Source of the DNA: Rubripirellula obstinata
GTDB taxonomy: Bacteria > Planctomycetota > Planctomycetia > Pirellulales > Pirellulaceae
Length of the DNA: 64,000 bases
Direction of reading: 5' to 3'
NCBI RefSeq assembly: GCF_001642955.1
Contig: NZ_LWSK01000004.1
Span: forward strand, 1-64,000
In this document: one piece after another, positions 43,137 through 52,553 of the stretch
Position numbering within the stretch: position 1 is the first letter of the stretch
How the letters are laid out: the number at the start of each line of letters is the position of its first letter
Notes under the pieces: model-generated
Databases searched by the model: none
What the model saw: the letters and a program-made list of their open reading frames with translations, nothing else
Told to the model about the DNA's origin: nothing
Position numbers and translations under genes: made by a program

Positions 43137-44109
43137 CCTCGGGGCGATCAACCTCAAAAGCCGTTTCAAGATCGTCGCGAACAAGTAGTTCACAGAGCGA
43201 ATCGCGAAGGGCGATCGAAAGCGATTGAGCGTCTTGAAAACGCTCGGCAGGATCCCGTGCAACTGCCTTCATGCAGATTGCTTCCAGATCTCGCGGAACC
43301 TGATGACGCAGCGAGCACTGGCTTGGTGGAATGTGTTCACCACGCAGCGAATCTGCGATTGCGGCTTTGCGGCTGTTTGCTTTGATCAGCGTATCCAGTG
43401 CCAGGCAATCGTACAGAACGGCACCGACACCATAGACATCACTGCGTGCATCGGTTTTTCCACCACTGACTTGCTCAGGCGAAGCGTAGGCGGGCGATCC
43501 ATGGAAAGACTTCGCACAGGCTTCCCTATCCGAATCGTTTTCGTCCTCAATAAGTTCAGCATTTCCCCAATCAATCAGCCAAGTGGTGTTTTGTTGATCG
43601 ATCAGGATGTTTTCGCCCTTGATGTCCGAATGACTGACACCAAGTTCATGCGCCGATGCCAGCACGTCGACGACATCACACAGGATGCTGAGCAACCTTT
43701 CGAGCGGGAATTGTCGCTGCGTCATGGAGACGCCAGCCCTGATTTCGTGAAGGATGTGACGAAGATCCTGACCCTCCACCAACGTCATCGCAAAGAATGG
43801 GCAGCCAATGACACTTCGGTCAATGTCGTGAACCTCTGGAACATTGCTGGAACGAAGCCTTGCCATGACCCGCGCCTCTCGGACGATACGATTTTCTGCG
43901 TCGCGATTACCCATTAAGTCACGACGAAGGAACTTGATGGCAACATCGCGGTCAAGCATCAGGTCATGGCAGCGATAGACGTCGCTCTGCCCACCGCGTC
44001 CGATCTGATCACCTTTTTCGTAGCGTCGCCCGGAGTCAGGTGCCCCCAATGGAAGTCGCCTGTCGAGCCGTTCTTGATTCAATTGTGTCGTAGTTTTTTT
44101 CTCATACAT
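43048..44109 (-). CDS. Ser/Thr protein kinase with non-canonical HSD/DWG motifs
   Basis: 353 residues of Hanks-type kinase fold. P-loop GRGGQSDV (37-44), VAIKF with the ATP-orienting Lys59, E79 in the C-helix, catalytic loop HSDIKGEN (160-167; Asp162 and Asn167 kept, but Ser in place of the Arg of HRD, and Gly for the usual Pro), DWG (180-182) in place of DFG, and SPAYASPEQ in the P+1 region. No membrane helix or sensor domain follows, so it is likely cytosolic. Most residues needed for catalysis are present, so it may be active without the usual RD-type control. The last ~30 codons overlap pgi in antisense. Confidence 0.88.
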   Translation of the reverse strand: MYEKKTTTQLNQERLDRRLPLGAPDSGRRYEKGDQIGRGGQSDVYRCHDLMLDRDVAIKFLRRDLMGNRDAENRIVREARVMARLRSSNVPEVHDIDRSVIGCPFFAMTLVEGQDLRHILHEIRAGVSMTQRQFPLERLLSILCDVVDVLASAHELGVSHSDIKGENILIDQQNTTWLIDWGNAELIEDENDSDREACAKSFHGSPAYASPEQVSGGKTDARSDVYGVGAVLYDCLALDTLIKANSRKAAIADSLRGEHIPPSQCSLRHQVPRDLEAICMKAVARDPAERFQDAQSLSIALRDSLCELLVRDDLETAFEVDRPEVTSSTDNDGSARSLNCHATDPRRLVTTLG

Positions 44110-44433
44110 TTCAACGCAGACTCCCTAATGCTTTGTCACTCAGATAAAGCACGATTTGCTTTAAGCTTGAACTATTCTCAGTTTTTATGTTGTCCAAGAA
44201 ATCTACGTTGTTCAGGTCTTAGTACAGCGAAAGACGCGTGAAGCGGAAGAAAGAACCAGGGTTCGGTATGGCTTGTAGCGTTTATAACGCATCAGCGGTT
44301 GCGATTCTAAAAAAACAAAGTTGCCATGATGGGCGGTAACGGAAGTTCCAGTTCATATCAATCATTCAGCCAAGCCGAGATCCAAAAAAGGCGGTCTTGA
44401 AGACACTTCTCGTCTTTAGTCGGCAAACTTTTG
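44110..44433. other. 324-bp gap without a recognised gene
   Basis: Lower GC than neighbours, with T- and A-rich tracts (CAGTTTTTATGTTG, CTAAAAAAACAAAG). It lies upstream of the kinase start and downstream of gluQ. I see no supported gene, palindromic repeat or RNA fold. It probably holds the kinase promoter. Confidence 0.45.
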
Positions 44434-45321
44434 CTAGAAATCTAATGTGACGTCGTCGCGATTGAGATCTTGCCAATCAAAATTGGCTGGGTCGATTTGG
44501 GTGGACTCGATTGCCCACTGCACAATTCGCTCCGGTGCGATGCCTTGTTCTCGATACGTTGATAATCTTGTGTCGCCATGGCGTTTTGCGAGTCGCCGAC
44601 CGTCGGGGCCGAGCACCAGCGGGACGTGGGCGAACGTGGGCGGTGAGTAGCCAAGGGCGTTGAAAAGCTCGATTTGTCGAAACGCGCTGGCGATTAAATC
44701 ATTGCCACGAACCACTTCGGTGATTCCCATCAAAGCATCGTCAACGACCACGGCAAGCTGGTACGACGGGCTGCCGTTTTTTTGCGTGATCGGAAAGTCA
44801 CCCAGGTCTTTGGCTGGGTTGCAGGACTGTGTGCCTAGCACCAAATCGTTGAAGCTGACCATGTGATCGGCTGCACGAAACCGCCAACTGAACGATCCTG
44901 TTTCCGGAATGGGGTCGCCTGTTTGCCAGCAGGAACAGGTACCGGGATAGATTTTTGGCTCGTGGTCAAAATGCGGTGCGCTGCCAGCTTCTTCGATATC
45001 TTTGCGTGTGCAAGTGCAGGGAAAGACTTGGTTGGCTTGGATCAATCGGTCGAGTGCTTTTTGGTACAGATCCAAACGCTCGGTTTGAATGAACGGGCCT
45101 TCATCCCAATCGATGCCGATCCATCGCAAGTCTTCGATCGCTTGTGCCATCGCCCAGGGTTTGACTCGAGGTGAATCGACATCTTCGATTCGTAGGATCA
45201 GCTTTTTACCGGTCTCCTTTATACCGGTCGACCGCGCGGACCAGTACGCCAGCAGATAGGTCCGTGCGTTCCCAAGATGCTGAGCCCCGGTGGGCGATGG
45301 TGCGAGACGTCCTGCATTCAT
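44434..45321 (-). CDS. gluQ: Glutamyl-Q tRNA(Asp) synthetase
   Basis: 295 residues. It charges glutamate onto queuosine 34 of tRNA(Asp), not onto tRNA(Glu). The family is a short GluRS without the anticodon-binding domain. Signature RLAPSPTGAQHLGNARTYLL at the start (HIGH equivalent HLGN), LRIEDVDSPR, zinc-type Cys at 102, 104, 129 and 131 (CTC...CSC), and KRHGDTRLS as the KMSKS equivalent. The ATG at 45321 is chosen because the conserved N-terminus starts there; the frame is open to 45549. It is 77 bp downstream of asnS on the same strand. Confidence 0.93.
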   Translation of the reverse strand: MNAGRLAPSPTGAQHLGNARTYLLAYWSARSTGIKETGKKLILRIEDVDSPRVKPWAMAQAIEDLRWIGIDWDEGPFIQTERLDLYQKALDRLIQANQVFPCTCTRKDIEEAGSAPHFDHEPKIYPGTCSCWQTGDPIPETGSFSWRFRAADHMVSFNDLVLGTQSCNPAKDLGDFPITQKNGSPSYQLAVVVDDALMGITEVVRGNDLIASAFRQIELFNALGYSPPTFAHVPLVLGPDGRRLAKRHGDTRLSTYREQGIAPERIVQWAIESTQIDPANFDWQDLNRDDVTLDF

Positions 45322-45398
45322 AGCTTTAGTTTCGGTAGCACGTAGCGCAAGCGGACGATTGAATTGATCGACATTCCAACGGCACCTGGCGTTACCCG

Positions 45399-46805
45399 CT
45401 AAAAATCGGCGTTGCCCGGCGTGCGTGGGAATGGGATCACATCTCGAATGTTGGCCATGCCGGTGGCGTATTGGACAGCTCGTTCCAGCCCCAAGCCGAA
45501 ACCCGCATGCGGCACGCTGCCGTATTTGCGTGTGTCGATGTACCACCAATAATCGTCTTCGTTGAGCCCCGCTTCGGCCATGCGAGACTGCAAGACGTCA
45601 AGCCGTTCTTCACGTTGGCTGCCACCGATAATTTCACCCACACCAGGAACCAAAACATCCATCGCAGCGACGGTTTTCTTGTCGTCGGACACGCGCATGT
45701 AAAACGGCTTAATCGTTGACGGATAGTCAGTCAAAATGACGGGACCACCCACGTGTTTTTCAGTCAAGAAACGTTCGTGTTCTGCTTGCAGGTCGGTGCC
45801 CCAACTAACCGGATACTCGAATTTCTCGGACGTGTTTTCCAGAATCGAGACCGCTTCGGTGTAGGGCATGTGGGTGAAGGGTTTTTCGATTACGGATTTC
45901 AGTTGATCAATTTTTCCCTTCTCGATCATCTTGTCAAAGAACTCCATGTCTTCGCCGCAGTGATTCAGGCAGTCGCTGAAAATGCGTTTCAGAAAATCCT
46001 CGGCCAATCGCATGTTGTCCGTCAGATCGAAGAAAGCGGCTTCGGGTTCCACCATCCAGAATTCAGCAAGGTGACGCGATGTGTTGCTGTTTTCGGCTCG
46101 GAACGTGGGGCCGAAAGTGTAGATGCGTCCCAGCGCGGTGGCGTAGGTTTCACCGTTTAGCTGTCCGCTGACCGTCAAGTAAGCCGGCTTTTCAAAGAAA
46201 TCGTATTCATACTTTACCGGTCCGCCTTTCTTGGCCAGCATTTCCAGATCCAGCGAGGTGACGCGGAACATTTCGCCGGCACCTTCGCAATCGCTGGCCG
46301 TGATGATCGGCGTGTTGACGTACAGAAATCCACGTTCGTGATAGAAGTCATGGATCGATTGGCAGATCTGATTTCGCACGCGAGCGACCGCGCCAAACGT
46401 GTTGGTCCGCGGACGAAGGTGCGCCCATTCACGAAGCTTCTCGAACGAGTGACGTTTCTTCTGCAGCGGATACGATTCGGGATCGGCCCAGCCCAAGACT
46501 CGCACTTCGGTCGCGTGCAGTTCGGTCGCTTGACCCTTCGCCGGCGATTCTAGCAATTCGCCGACGACGACAACGCTGCAACCCGCGGTCAGCTTCTGAA
46601 CCTCGGATTCATAATTGGAAAGCTCAGCCGGGGCCACGATTTGCAGATTGCCGAAACAACTGCCATCGTTGACTTCGATAAAGCTAAAACCGCCTTTGGA
46701 ATCGCGCCGAGTTCGCACCCAACCGCGAACTTCAACATCGGGGCTAATCGATTCCTGCTTGCGTGCGTCAGCGACGGAAGTCCAGTTCATCTTGCAATCA
46801 TCCAT
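45399..46805 (-). CDS. asnS: Asparaginyl-tRNA synthetase
   Basis: Class II aminoacyl-tRNA synthetase attaching Asn to tRNA(Asn). 468 residues, normal length. The N-terminal OB fold ([20 protein letters not shown]) is followed by the catalytic domain: motif 1 [20 protein letters not shown], motif 2 [20 protein letters not shown], motif 3 [16 protein letters not shown]. The ATG at 46805 is first; MNWTSV five codons in is an alternative. It lies 36 bp downstream of the Nramp-like gene, and gluQ follows. Confidence 0.96.
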   Translation of the reverse strand: MDDCKMNWTSVADARKQESISPDVEVRGWVRTRRDSKGGFSFIEVNDGSCFGNLQIVAPAELSNYESEVQKLTAGCSVVVVGELLESPAKGQATELHATEVRVLGWADPESYPLQKKRHSFEKLREWAHLRPRTNTFGAVARVRNQICQSIHDFYHERGFLYVNTPIITASDCEGAGEMFRVTSLDLEMLAKKGGPVKYEYDFFEKPAYLTVSGQLNGETYATALGRIYTFGPTFRAENSNTSRHLAEFWMVEPEAAFFDLTDNMRLAEDFLKRIFSDCLNHCGEDMEFFDKMIEKGKIDQLKSVIEKPFTHMPYTEAVSILENTSEKFEYPVSWGTDLQAEHERFLTEKHVGGPVILTDYPSTIKPFYMRVSDDKKTVAAMDVLVPGVGEIIGGSQREERLDVLQSRMAEAGLNEDDYWWYIDTRKYGSVPHAGFGLGLERAVQYATGMANIRDVIPFPRTPGNADF

Positions 46806-46841
46806 GGGGTCTGTGAAACGTTGACGTCAGTTCCGATGGTC

Positions 46842-48452
46842 TTACGAAGCATCGTCATCATTGCTGTCGGTAAGCACGGCAGCAGCGGCGGGGGCTTCGT
46901 TGGCTGGCAAGATCTTCTTGATCACGTTGCCGTAGATCTTGATGCCTGATCCGATGGTTGCAACTGCCAAAGCGATCACCAAGATCACGTTGAAAAGCAA
47001 ACGCGAAAAACCACTGCCTACCGCATCACCGATGTAACTGCGTTTATTGTTCATGATCAGAAACGTCAGGTAGGCGATCGGCAACATCGTAAAGCACACC
47101 GCCGACGCAGCGACTGGGAACCAGATCGGCAGCGAAGAAACGACGCCCAGGATGCCGATCGCTGGAGTCAGGGCGAACAATCGAAAACGCTTCTTGGTTT
47201 GTTCCAGTCCTAACATTTCGCAGAACGTGAATCCGCAAACCACCATGTGAGTACTGATCGCTCCGCATGTCATACCGATCAACCCGAGGTCAAAAATGAT
47301 ACGACCAGCGTTTTCACCTAGCACACCACCCAGCGCCTTCGCGGCACCGAGCGGACGGATGGTTGTATTGACCACATCAGCACCGTCGTAAACGCCGCCG
47401 ACTTTCATCGCGATGATCACCAGCGATGTTACCAACACGAAAGGCAGAAACATGGTCATGCCTAAATCCCAGCGAGCCAGCTTTTTGTGATCTGCACCCC
47501 AGCCCTTCTTTAGCAGCGAATAGGGATACAGAAACGTCATGTTGATTCCAACGGCCGCGCCCAGCATGCCTAGCACTTGAGTCACCGTGCTGTTGTTCAG
47601 CGAGCCATCGACGTTCCAAAGGTTCGGAATCCCGTACCAACCGATGAAGCCTTTCAGAATATCGACGATGTCTGAGGCAACCACGTCGATTTTAGCGACC
47701 ACCACGATGCCAAACATGATCACCACCAACGCGATACAACCTCGCAAGAACCATTCGTACAGTCGCACGCCCTTGGAATCGCCGCCGTAGTTAAACGTGG
47801 TGATGATATTGATCAACAAGATGATGATGCCAATGCCAAAGCTAAGCATCAAGCCTTCGCTGGTGAAACCCAGTCCCATCGGCGTGCTTTCGGAAGTCAC
47901 CTGCGCCAAATTGGCTTTGGCCTGGTCAATGATCACTGGATCCATTGTCTTCATCGCTTCGTCGACCGCATCGCTGGCCGCAGTCAGTTCCGGTGGCACG
48001 CTGACAATGTTTTGCATCGCACCGAGGTCGCGTGCGGCGCTGGCCGCCAATCCGTATTGCGGAAAGTGCCAGATAATTGACGACATGATCGTGCCAAGCG
48101 CCCATAGGACGACCAACCACTTACCAATTTCGCGTCCAAACGATTTGTAAGGCCGTTCGCCGGTCGTCAGCACCACGTTGGACAATGCACCCAGCATCAT
48201 CACACCCAAGAACATCGCGACGGGTTGAACCCAAAGCAATTTGTAGCCAAACGACGCTCCCGCGATCACCGACGCCGCGGCACTGCCCGCGCCCAACGTC
48301 ATCGCACTCTGCAGCAACCCGGGCCCGGTGCGTTTGATGTAACCCATCGCCGATGCACCAAACGGCATTTGGTTCAGCCGTTGCAATTCAGCGACTTCAC
48401 GCTGCTGGGCTTCGGTTAAGGGAGGATTAGACGCAGGAGCCGAGTCTGACAT
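46842..48452 (-). CDS. Nramp-related membrane transporter lacking DPGN motif
   Basis: 536 residues with about 11 hydrophobic segments. The first membrane helix, RTGPGLLQSAMTLGAGSAAASVIAGASFGYKLLWV, aligns with the TM1 of Nramp divalent-metal transporters (GPGFIGAMAYIDPGNFATNI...AGAQYGYKLLWV), but the metal-binding DPGN reads GAGS. The TM6 MPH motif is also not visible (MTCGAISTHMVVCGFTFCE). These two sites bind Mn/Fe in Nramp, so the substrate may not be a typical Nramp metal, or the protein may have another role. An extra ~60-residue loop after TM3 (VSVPPELTAASDAVDEAMKT) is unusual. It is not fused to a regulator. Confidence 0.8.
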   Translation of the reverse strand: MSDSAPASNPPLTEAQQREVAELQRLNQMPFGASAMGYIKRTGPGLLQSAMTLGAGSAAASVIAGASFGYKLLWVQPVAMFLGVMMLGALSNVVLTTGERPYKSFGREIGKWLVVLWALGTIMSSIIWHFPQYGLAASAARDLGAMQNIVSVPPELTAASDAVDEAMKTMDPVIIDQAKANLAQVTSESTPMGLGFTSEGLMLSFGIGIIILLINIITTFNYGGDSKGVRLYEWFLRGCIALVVIMFGIVVVAKIDVVASDIVDILKGFIGWYGIPNLWNVDGSLNNSTVTQVLGMLGAAVGINMTFLYPYSLLKKGWGADHKKLARWDLGMTMFLPFVLVTSLVIIAMKVGGVYDGADVVNTTIRPLGAAKALGGVLGENAGRIIFDLGLIGMTCGAISTHMVVCGFTFCEMLGLEQTKKRFRLFALTPAIGILGVVSSLPIWFPVAASAVCFTMLPIAYLTFLIMNNKRSYIGDAVGSGFSRLLFNVILVIALAVATIGSGIKIYGNVIKKILPANEAPAAAAVLTDSNDDDAS

Positions 48453-48526
48453 CGCGGATTCCTAAGGTTCGAAAACAGAGGCATTGAACGGAAACGACGC
48501 AGGATAGCATAAGTCGCAGCCCCCGT

Positions 48527-48624
48527 CAGAGTTCCTGCGTCAGCAATCTAGCGCCAGAGTTCCAGCGCCAGAGTTCCAGCATCAGAGTTCCAGCATCAGA
48601 GTTCCAGCATCAGCAATCAAACGT
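48527..48624. repeat. Tandem 14-bp repeat array (7 units)
   Basis: Seven consecutive 14-bp units: four perfect or near-perfect CAGAGTTCCAGC(AT/GC) units at 48555-48610, preceded by CAGAGTTCCTGCGT and CAGCAATCTAGCGC and followed by CAGCAATCAAACGT. The array ends three bases before the trxB stop codon and lies between trxB and the Nramp-like gene. Such arrays are often polymorphic between strains. Confidence 0.9.
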
Positions 48625-48626
48625 GC

Positions 48627-49736
48627 CTAGGTATAACGAGACGTCTCCTGCATCTCCTCGGCAACCGATTCTTTTTCGGCCAGCAAGCGTTCTGCGTCGA
48701 GTGCTGCCATGCAACCTGTTCCAGCCGACGTGATCGCTTGGCGATAATAGTCGTCTGCCACGTCGCCGGCGGCAAAGACGCCGGGCACACTGGTATTGGT
48801 TCGGAACGGCTTGGTCCACTGGATGTAGCCTTCTGAATTCATTTCCACCGCACCATCCAAGAACGAAGTATTGGGTGTGTGGCCGATCGCGACAAACATT
48901 CCACCAACGGTTAGGTCACGTTTGGAATCGTCCACCGTGCTAGCTAGTTTCAAGCCGGTCACCAGTTTTCCATCGCCGACGACTTCTTCGACGACGTGAT
49001 TCCAAAGGACTTCGATTTTCGGATGGTTCAATGCACGTTCTTGCATCACCTTGCTGGCCCGCATTTGATCGCGGCGGACCACCATGTAGATCGTCGCAGC
49101 GTTTTTTAGATTGGCCAGGTACGTCGCTTCTTCAACCGCCGAGTCACCCGCACCGATCACGGCAAGTGGTTTGCCGCGGTAGGTGGGAAGAGCTCCGTCG
49201 CAAACCGCACAAGCGCTGACGCCCTTGTTCTTGTATTCTTCTTCGGAGGGCAGCCCCAGGTAGTTCGCCCGAGCACCGGTGGCGATGATCACGGTGTGCG
49301 TCTTCACCGCATCGCCGCTGGCGGGTTTCAGCGTATGCACGCCGCTCATCGAAAAATCGACGCTTTCGATGTCATCGCTGATCACCTTGGTGCCAAAATT
49401 GAGAGCTTGCTGTTTCATCAGCTCCATCAATTCGGTGCCTTGGACCGCATAGTGAGCCTTGTCGTCTTTGACGTGCCCTTCGGGTGCCGGCGGAAGGTTA
49501 TAGTGCCGAGATTTATCGACGGCAGTTTCAACGAACTCGCGGATATTCCCGGCAGGGAACCCGGCATAGTTTTCGACTTCGGTGGTGTACGCCAATTGGC
49601 CCAGCGGAATCATTTCTGGTTTGAACGTGCCTTCATAAAGCACGGGATCCAGGTTGGCTCGTGCTGCGTAAATGGCGGCTGACCAGCCAGCGGGACCGCT
49701 GCCAATGATGATCGTCTTTTCTACTTTTTCCGACAC
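48627..49736 (-). CDS. trxB: Thioredoxin reductase
   Basis: FAD enzyme reducing thioredoxin with NADPH. 369 residues, about 45 longer than usual; the extra length is in an extended middle and a C-terminal tail ending [23 protein letters not shown] loop [20 protein letters not shown], redox pair CAVC (176-179), NADP loop [20 protein letters not shown], then the FAD-contact [17 protein letters not shown]. The start is GTG at 49736, with GGAGAG eight bases upstream; the frame is open to 49808, but that reading has no RBS and would add 24 non-homologous residues. Confidence 0.95.
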   Translation of the reverse strand: MSEKVEKTIIIGSGPAGWSAAIYAARANLDPVLYEGTFKPEMIPLGQLAYTTEVENYAGFPAGNIREFVETAVDKSRHYNLPPAPEGHVKDDKAHYAVQGTELMELMKQQALNFGTKVISDDIESVDFSMSGVHTLKPASGDAVKTHTVIIATGARANYLGLPSEEEYKNKGVSACAVCDGALPTYRGKPLAVIGAGDSAVEEATYLANLKNAATIYMVVRRDQMRASKVMQERALNHPKIEVLWNHVVEEVVGDGKLVTGLKLASTVDDSKRDLTVGGMFVAIGHTPNTSFLDGAVEMNSEGYIQWTKPFRTNTSVPGVFAAGDVADDYYRQAITSAGTGCMAALDAERLLAEKESVAEEMQETSRYT

Positions 49737-49858
49737 GTTAAAATCTCTCCAGAGAAAAAACTGCGAGTTCGAGGTTTTGCTTCGGGGAAGTATATGCCCG
49801 CAGGCCACTTTCGGGCGAGAGGGCGGTAAAGTGTCGCAGAACTGCCCATAGATCTAAT

Positions 49859-49952
49859 GAGCCGCGACGCGTAAGCGGCCGGGCCTCCACCTTGCCCCAG
49901 GCCTTACGGCCAGCCGCTCACCATTGCCGTCGTAATGTCGATTAAATCGACA
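49859..49952. repeat. Repeat family I, copy 2
   Basis: GAGCCGCGACGCGTAAGCGG then CCGGGCC, a loop, GGCCTTACGGCCAGCCGCTC, and the tail GATTAAATCGACAG. The same unit in reverse is at 10364-10389. It fills part of the trxB-thiL spacer. Confidence 0.75.
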
Positions 49953-49997
49953 GCCCAGATAGCGTGTCGCAGAACGAGCGTCCAAACCCGAAACGTC

Positions 49998-50927
49998 CTA
50001 GCCTGATTCGTGAACGAACCCCTGCGGGGCCAATCGTTCGTGCCGGCCGTTATCGACCTTCCATAATCCCGTCCGGCTGGTCAGATTTCCGATCTGTGTC
50101 AGCGGTGTCCCAAGATCAATCGAAGCGATTTTGTCGGCATCCGATTGGCTCATCGTGACCAGTAATTCAAAATCCTCGCCATCGCTCCAGGCATGTTCAA
50201 ACGGCGTTCGGCCAGAGGTTTGTGACAGGGTGACTGCGTCGTCATGGATCGGGATCGAATCGATATTCAATTCCACGCCCACCCCGCTCTTGGCCAGCAG
50301 TCGGTCCATGTCAATCGACAATCCGTCGCTGACGTCGATCGCGGCCGTCACGCTGACGTGCTGTCGCAATTGATTCGCCAAATCAATCCGAGCGGTCGGA
50401 CGAAGATGGCGTCCGTGCAAGCTGCCGCCAACGGAACCGCTGACCAAAATTGCATCACCGACCTGTGCACCGCTTCGCAACCATGCCGCACCGGCCGCGA
50501 CCTCACCCAACAGCGTGACACTGATCGCAAGCGGTCCGTCGTAGGTTGAAATGTCACCACCAGCAATCGCCACGTCAAACTCGGCGGCGGATTCCAGAAT
50601 GCCTTCGTAAACGTCGCCGGCAATCCGAGTCGCATTCTTGTTTGGCAGCGTTAACGTGACCAGCGCCGATCGGGGCGTCGCCCCCATCGCGGCAATGTCA
50701 CTGAGGTTGATCGCCATCGCTTTGTAGCCGATGTCGGCCAGCGAATGCTGATCGCTCAGGAAATCCACGCCGTCGATAATCTGGTCGGTGCAGGCAATGG
50801 TCTGCAGGCCCGCAGGAGAATCAGTAACAGTGAGGTCGATCACGGCAGCGTCATCGCCGATGCCAACGGCGACCTGGGGCAGCGACCGACATCGACCACG
50901 CAAATAAGCAAGAAATGATTGTTCCAT
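49998..50927 (-). CDS. thiL: Thiamine-monophosphate kinase
   Basis: Phosphorylates thiamine monophosphate to thiamine diphosphate. 309 residues. N-terminal QVAVGIGDDAAVIDL, then QIIDGVDFLSDQHSLADIGY, DIAAMGATPRSALVTLTLP, IAGGDISTYDGPLAISVTLL and DVSDGLSIDMDRLL, all in the order of the ThiL/PurM-like fold. No thi genes are adjacent and no TPP riboswitch was seen upstream. It is divergent from the DUF58 gene, whose start region overlaps or abuts its start. Confidence 0.93.
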   Translation of the reverse strand: MEQSFLAYLRGRCRSLPQVAVGIGDDAAVIDLTVTDSPAGLQTIACTDQIIDGVDFLSDQHSLADIGYKAMAINLSDIAAMGATPRSALVTLTLPNKNATRIAGDVYEGILESAAEFDVAIAGGDISTYDGPLAISVTLLGEVAAGAAWLRSGAQVGDAILVSGSVGGSLHGRHLRPTARIDLANQLRQHVSVTAAIDVSDGLSIDMDRLLAKSGVGVELNIDSIPIHDDAVTLSQTSGRTPFEHAWSDGEDFELLVTMSQSDADKIASIDLGTPLTQIGNLTSRTGLWKVDNGRHERLAPQGFVHESG

Positions 50928-50951
50928 CGCAACAAAGTAGCCGCTATCCCA

Positions 50952-52454
50952 ATGAAGCTAAAGACGGCAGATGCGAGGCCCAGTCAAAACGATACAATCG
51001 ACGACATGAATGATTCCCTTCGCGACGGTTTGCAGACAACGTTTCAGTGGCAGAGCCAATTGCCCTGGCTGTTCCTACTACTGCTTGCCCTGCCGCTGCT
51101 GATTTCGGTTTGGCGATTCAAAATTTATCCGTCGATTGTCTGGACCATCTTGCTGGTGGTTTCCGTTGCCTGCTGCATCGTGACGATCTTCGCTGCGAAC
51201 TTTTTGGTCGTGACCGCCGCGATCGATGTGGCATTGATCTTGATTGCCAGCGCCGATTGGTTGCTGCTGTGGTTTCGCTCGGAAAGCGGCATCCGCGTCA
51301 GCCGCTCGCTGCCGCGTACGATATCGTTGGGTGTGCCAGTTGAAAGTGAATTAACCGTCGAGAATCGAACCGGCATGACGCTGATCGGTGAAGTGCGCGA
51401 CGACTTGCCCGAGGATTTCAGCGCTACGCCGAATGAACACTCACTGCGTTTGCCACCGCTGGCTCGGATGACGAGCAAACGAAAGCTGACCGCAAATCGC
51501 CGAGGCGCGTTCGAGCTCCAACATGTCTATTTGAAGTTCGCAAGCCTGTGTCGTTTGTGGGTTCGCCATCAAAGGATCGATCTATCGCATTCGTTGAAGG
51601 TCTATCCTGACATGAAACAGCTTGCCGATTACGCACTGCTGGCTCGCACGAATCGGTTGAGTTTGATTGGTGTTCGGAAGACGCGGCGGATCGGACAGGA
51701 CAGCGATTTTGAACGACTGCGAGACTACAGCCGCGACGACAATTATCGGCACATCGATTGGCGTAGCACCGCGCGGCGAAGCAAGTTAACGGTTCGCCAA
51801 TTTCAAAGCGACCAAAGTCAACGAGTGATTTTCTTGCTCGATTGTGGTCGCATGATGACCAACAGTCGCGACGGTTACAGTTTGCTTGACCACGCACTCA
51901 ATTCGATGCTGATGATGGCCTACGTCGCATTGCATCAAGGCGATTCAGTCGGCTTGCTGTGTTTTTCGGACAAGATTCATTCTTACATTCCACCGCGTGG
52001 TGGTAGCAGCCAAATGAATCGCTTGCTGCAAGCCGGTTTTGATCAGTTTCCCCGGATGGTCGAATCGCGTTACGACCAAGCATTTTTGTATCTATCAACG
52101 CACTGCAAGCGACGCAGTTTGGTGGTCTTGGCAACGAACGTGATCGATGAAGTCAACGCGGGCGCGGTCGTCGATTACCTGGGCAACATCACCGGCCAAC
52201 ACTTGCCGTTGGGGGTTTTGCTGAGAGATCGTCAAATGTTCGACGCGGCCGACACACCCGACGGGCCAATGGGCGAAGGCGACGAGTTTTCCATGTACCG
52301 GTCCGCAGCGGCCGCCGATATTTTACTGTGGCGAGACCAAGTGATCCGTGATTTGAGCCATCGCGGAGTGTTAACCGTGGACGCATTCCCCGATGAGTTG
52401 ACCGCGCCGTTAGTCAATGAATACCTGAAGGTAAAAGCAAAGCATCTGCTTTAG
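50952..52454 (+). CDS. DUF58 domain-containing membrane protein
   Basis: About 500 residues from the ATG at 50952; the ATG at 51006 (MNDSLRDGL) is a good alternative and one at 50919 overlaps thiL. Two or three membrane helices (LPWLFLLLLALPLLISVW, IVWTILLVVSVACCIVTIFA, AAIDVALILIASADWLLLWF) precede a soluble DUF58 part: DSDFERLRDYSRDDNYRHID, then TARRSKLTVRQFQSDQSQRV and a vWA-like IFLLDCGRMM. DUF58 genes are usually next to MoxR ATPase genes; there is none here, which is unusual. The role is unknown, possibly in envelope protein assembly. Confidence 0.85.
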   Translation: MKLKTADARPSQNDTIDDMNDSLRDGLQTTFQWQSQLPWLFLLLLALPLLISVWRFKIYPSIVWTILLVVSVACCIVTIFAANFLVVTAAIDVALILIASADWLLLWFRSESGIRVSRSLPRTISLGVPVESELTVENRTGMTLIGEVRDDLPEDFSATPNEHSLRLPPLARMTSKRKLTANRRGAFELQHVYLKFASLCRLWVRHQRIDLSHSLKVYPDMKQLADYALLARTNRLSLIGVRKTRRIGQDSDFERLRDYSRDDNYRHIDWRSTARRSKLTVRQFQSDQSQRVIFLLDCGRMMTNSRDGYSLLDHALNSMLMMAYVALHQGDSVGLLCFSDKIHSYIPPRGGSSQMNRLLQAGFDQFPRMVESRYDQAFLYLSTHCKRRSLVVLATNVIDEVNAGAVVDYLGNITGQHLPLGVLLRDRQMFDAADTPDGPMGEGDEFSMYRSAAAADILLWRDQVIRDLSHRGVLTVDAFPDELTAPLVNEYLKVKAKHLL

Positions 52455-52459
52455 CGGAC

Positions 52460-52551
52460 GCCGTAACTCGCCGAGGCTCGCTACGGCCTACTTGTTAGAC
52501 CGTTTTCCCGAACAGATTGTAGGCCGTAGCGAGCCCCAGCGAGTTACGGCA
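52460..52551. repeat. Palindromic repeat family B, two units
   Basis: GCCGTAACTCGCCGAGGCTCG... to ...CTAC (52460-52491) and, 27 bases on, GTAGGCCGTAGCGAGCCCCA... to ...ACGGCA (52519-52551). It sits between the converging DUF58 and MqnA-MqnC genes, with less than six bases to each stop codon. Confidence 0.9.
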
Positions 52552-52553
52552 AT

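Noticed and set aside
43225-43917. 230-codon plus-strand frame inside the kinase gene
   Set aside because: Antisense shadow of the kinase, which shows intact catalytic motifs.
49737-49997. TPP riboswitch near thiL
   Set aside because: thiL is on the minus strand and its leader would lie near 50930; no TPP box sequence is visible there or in this spacer.
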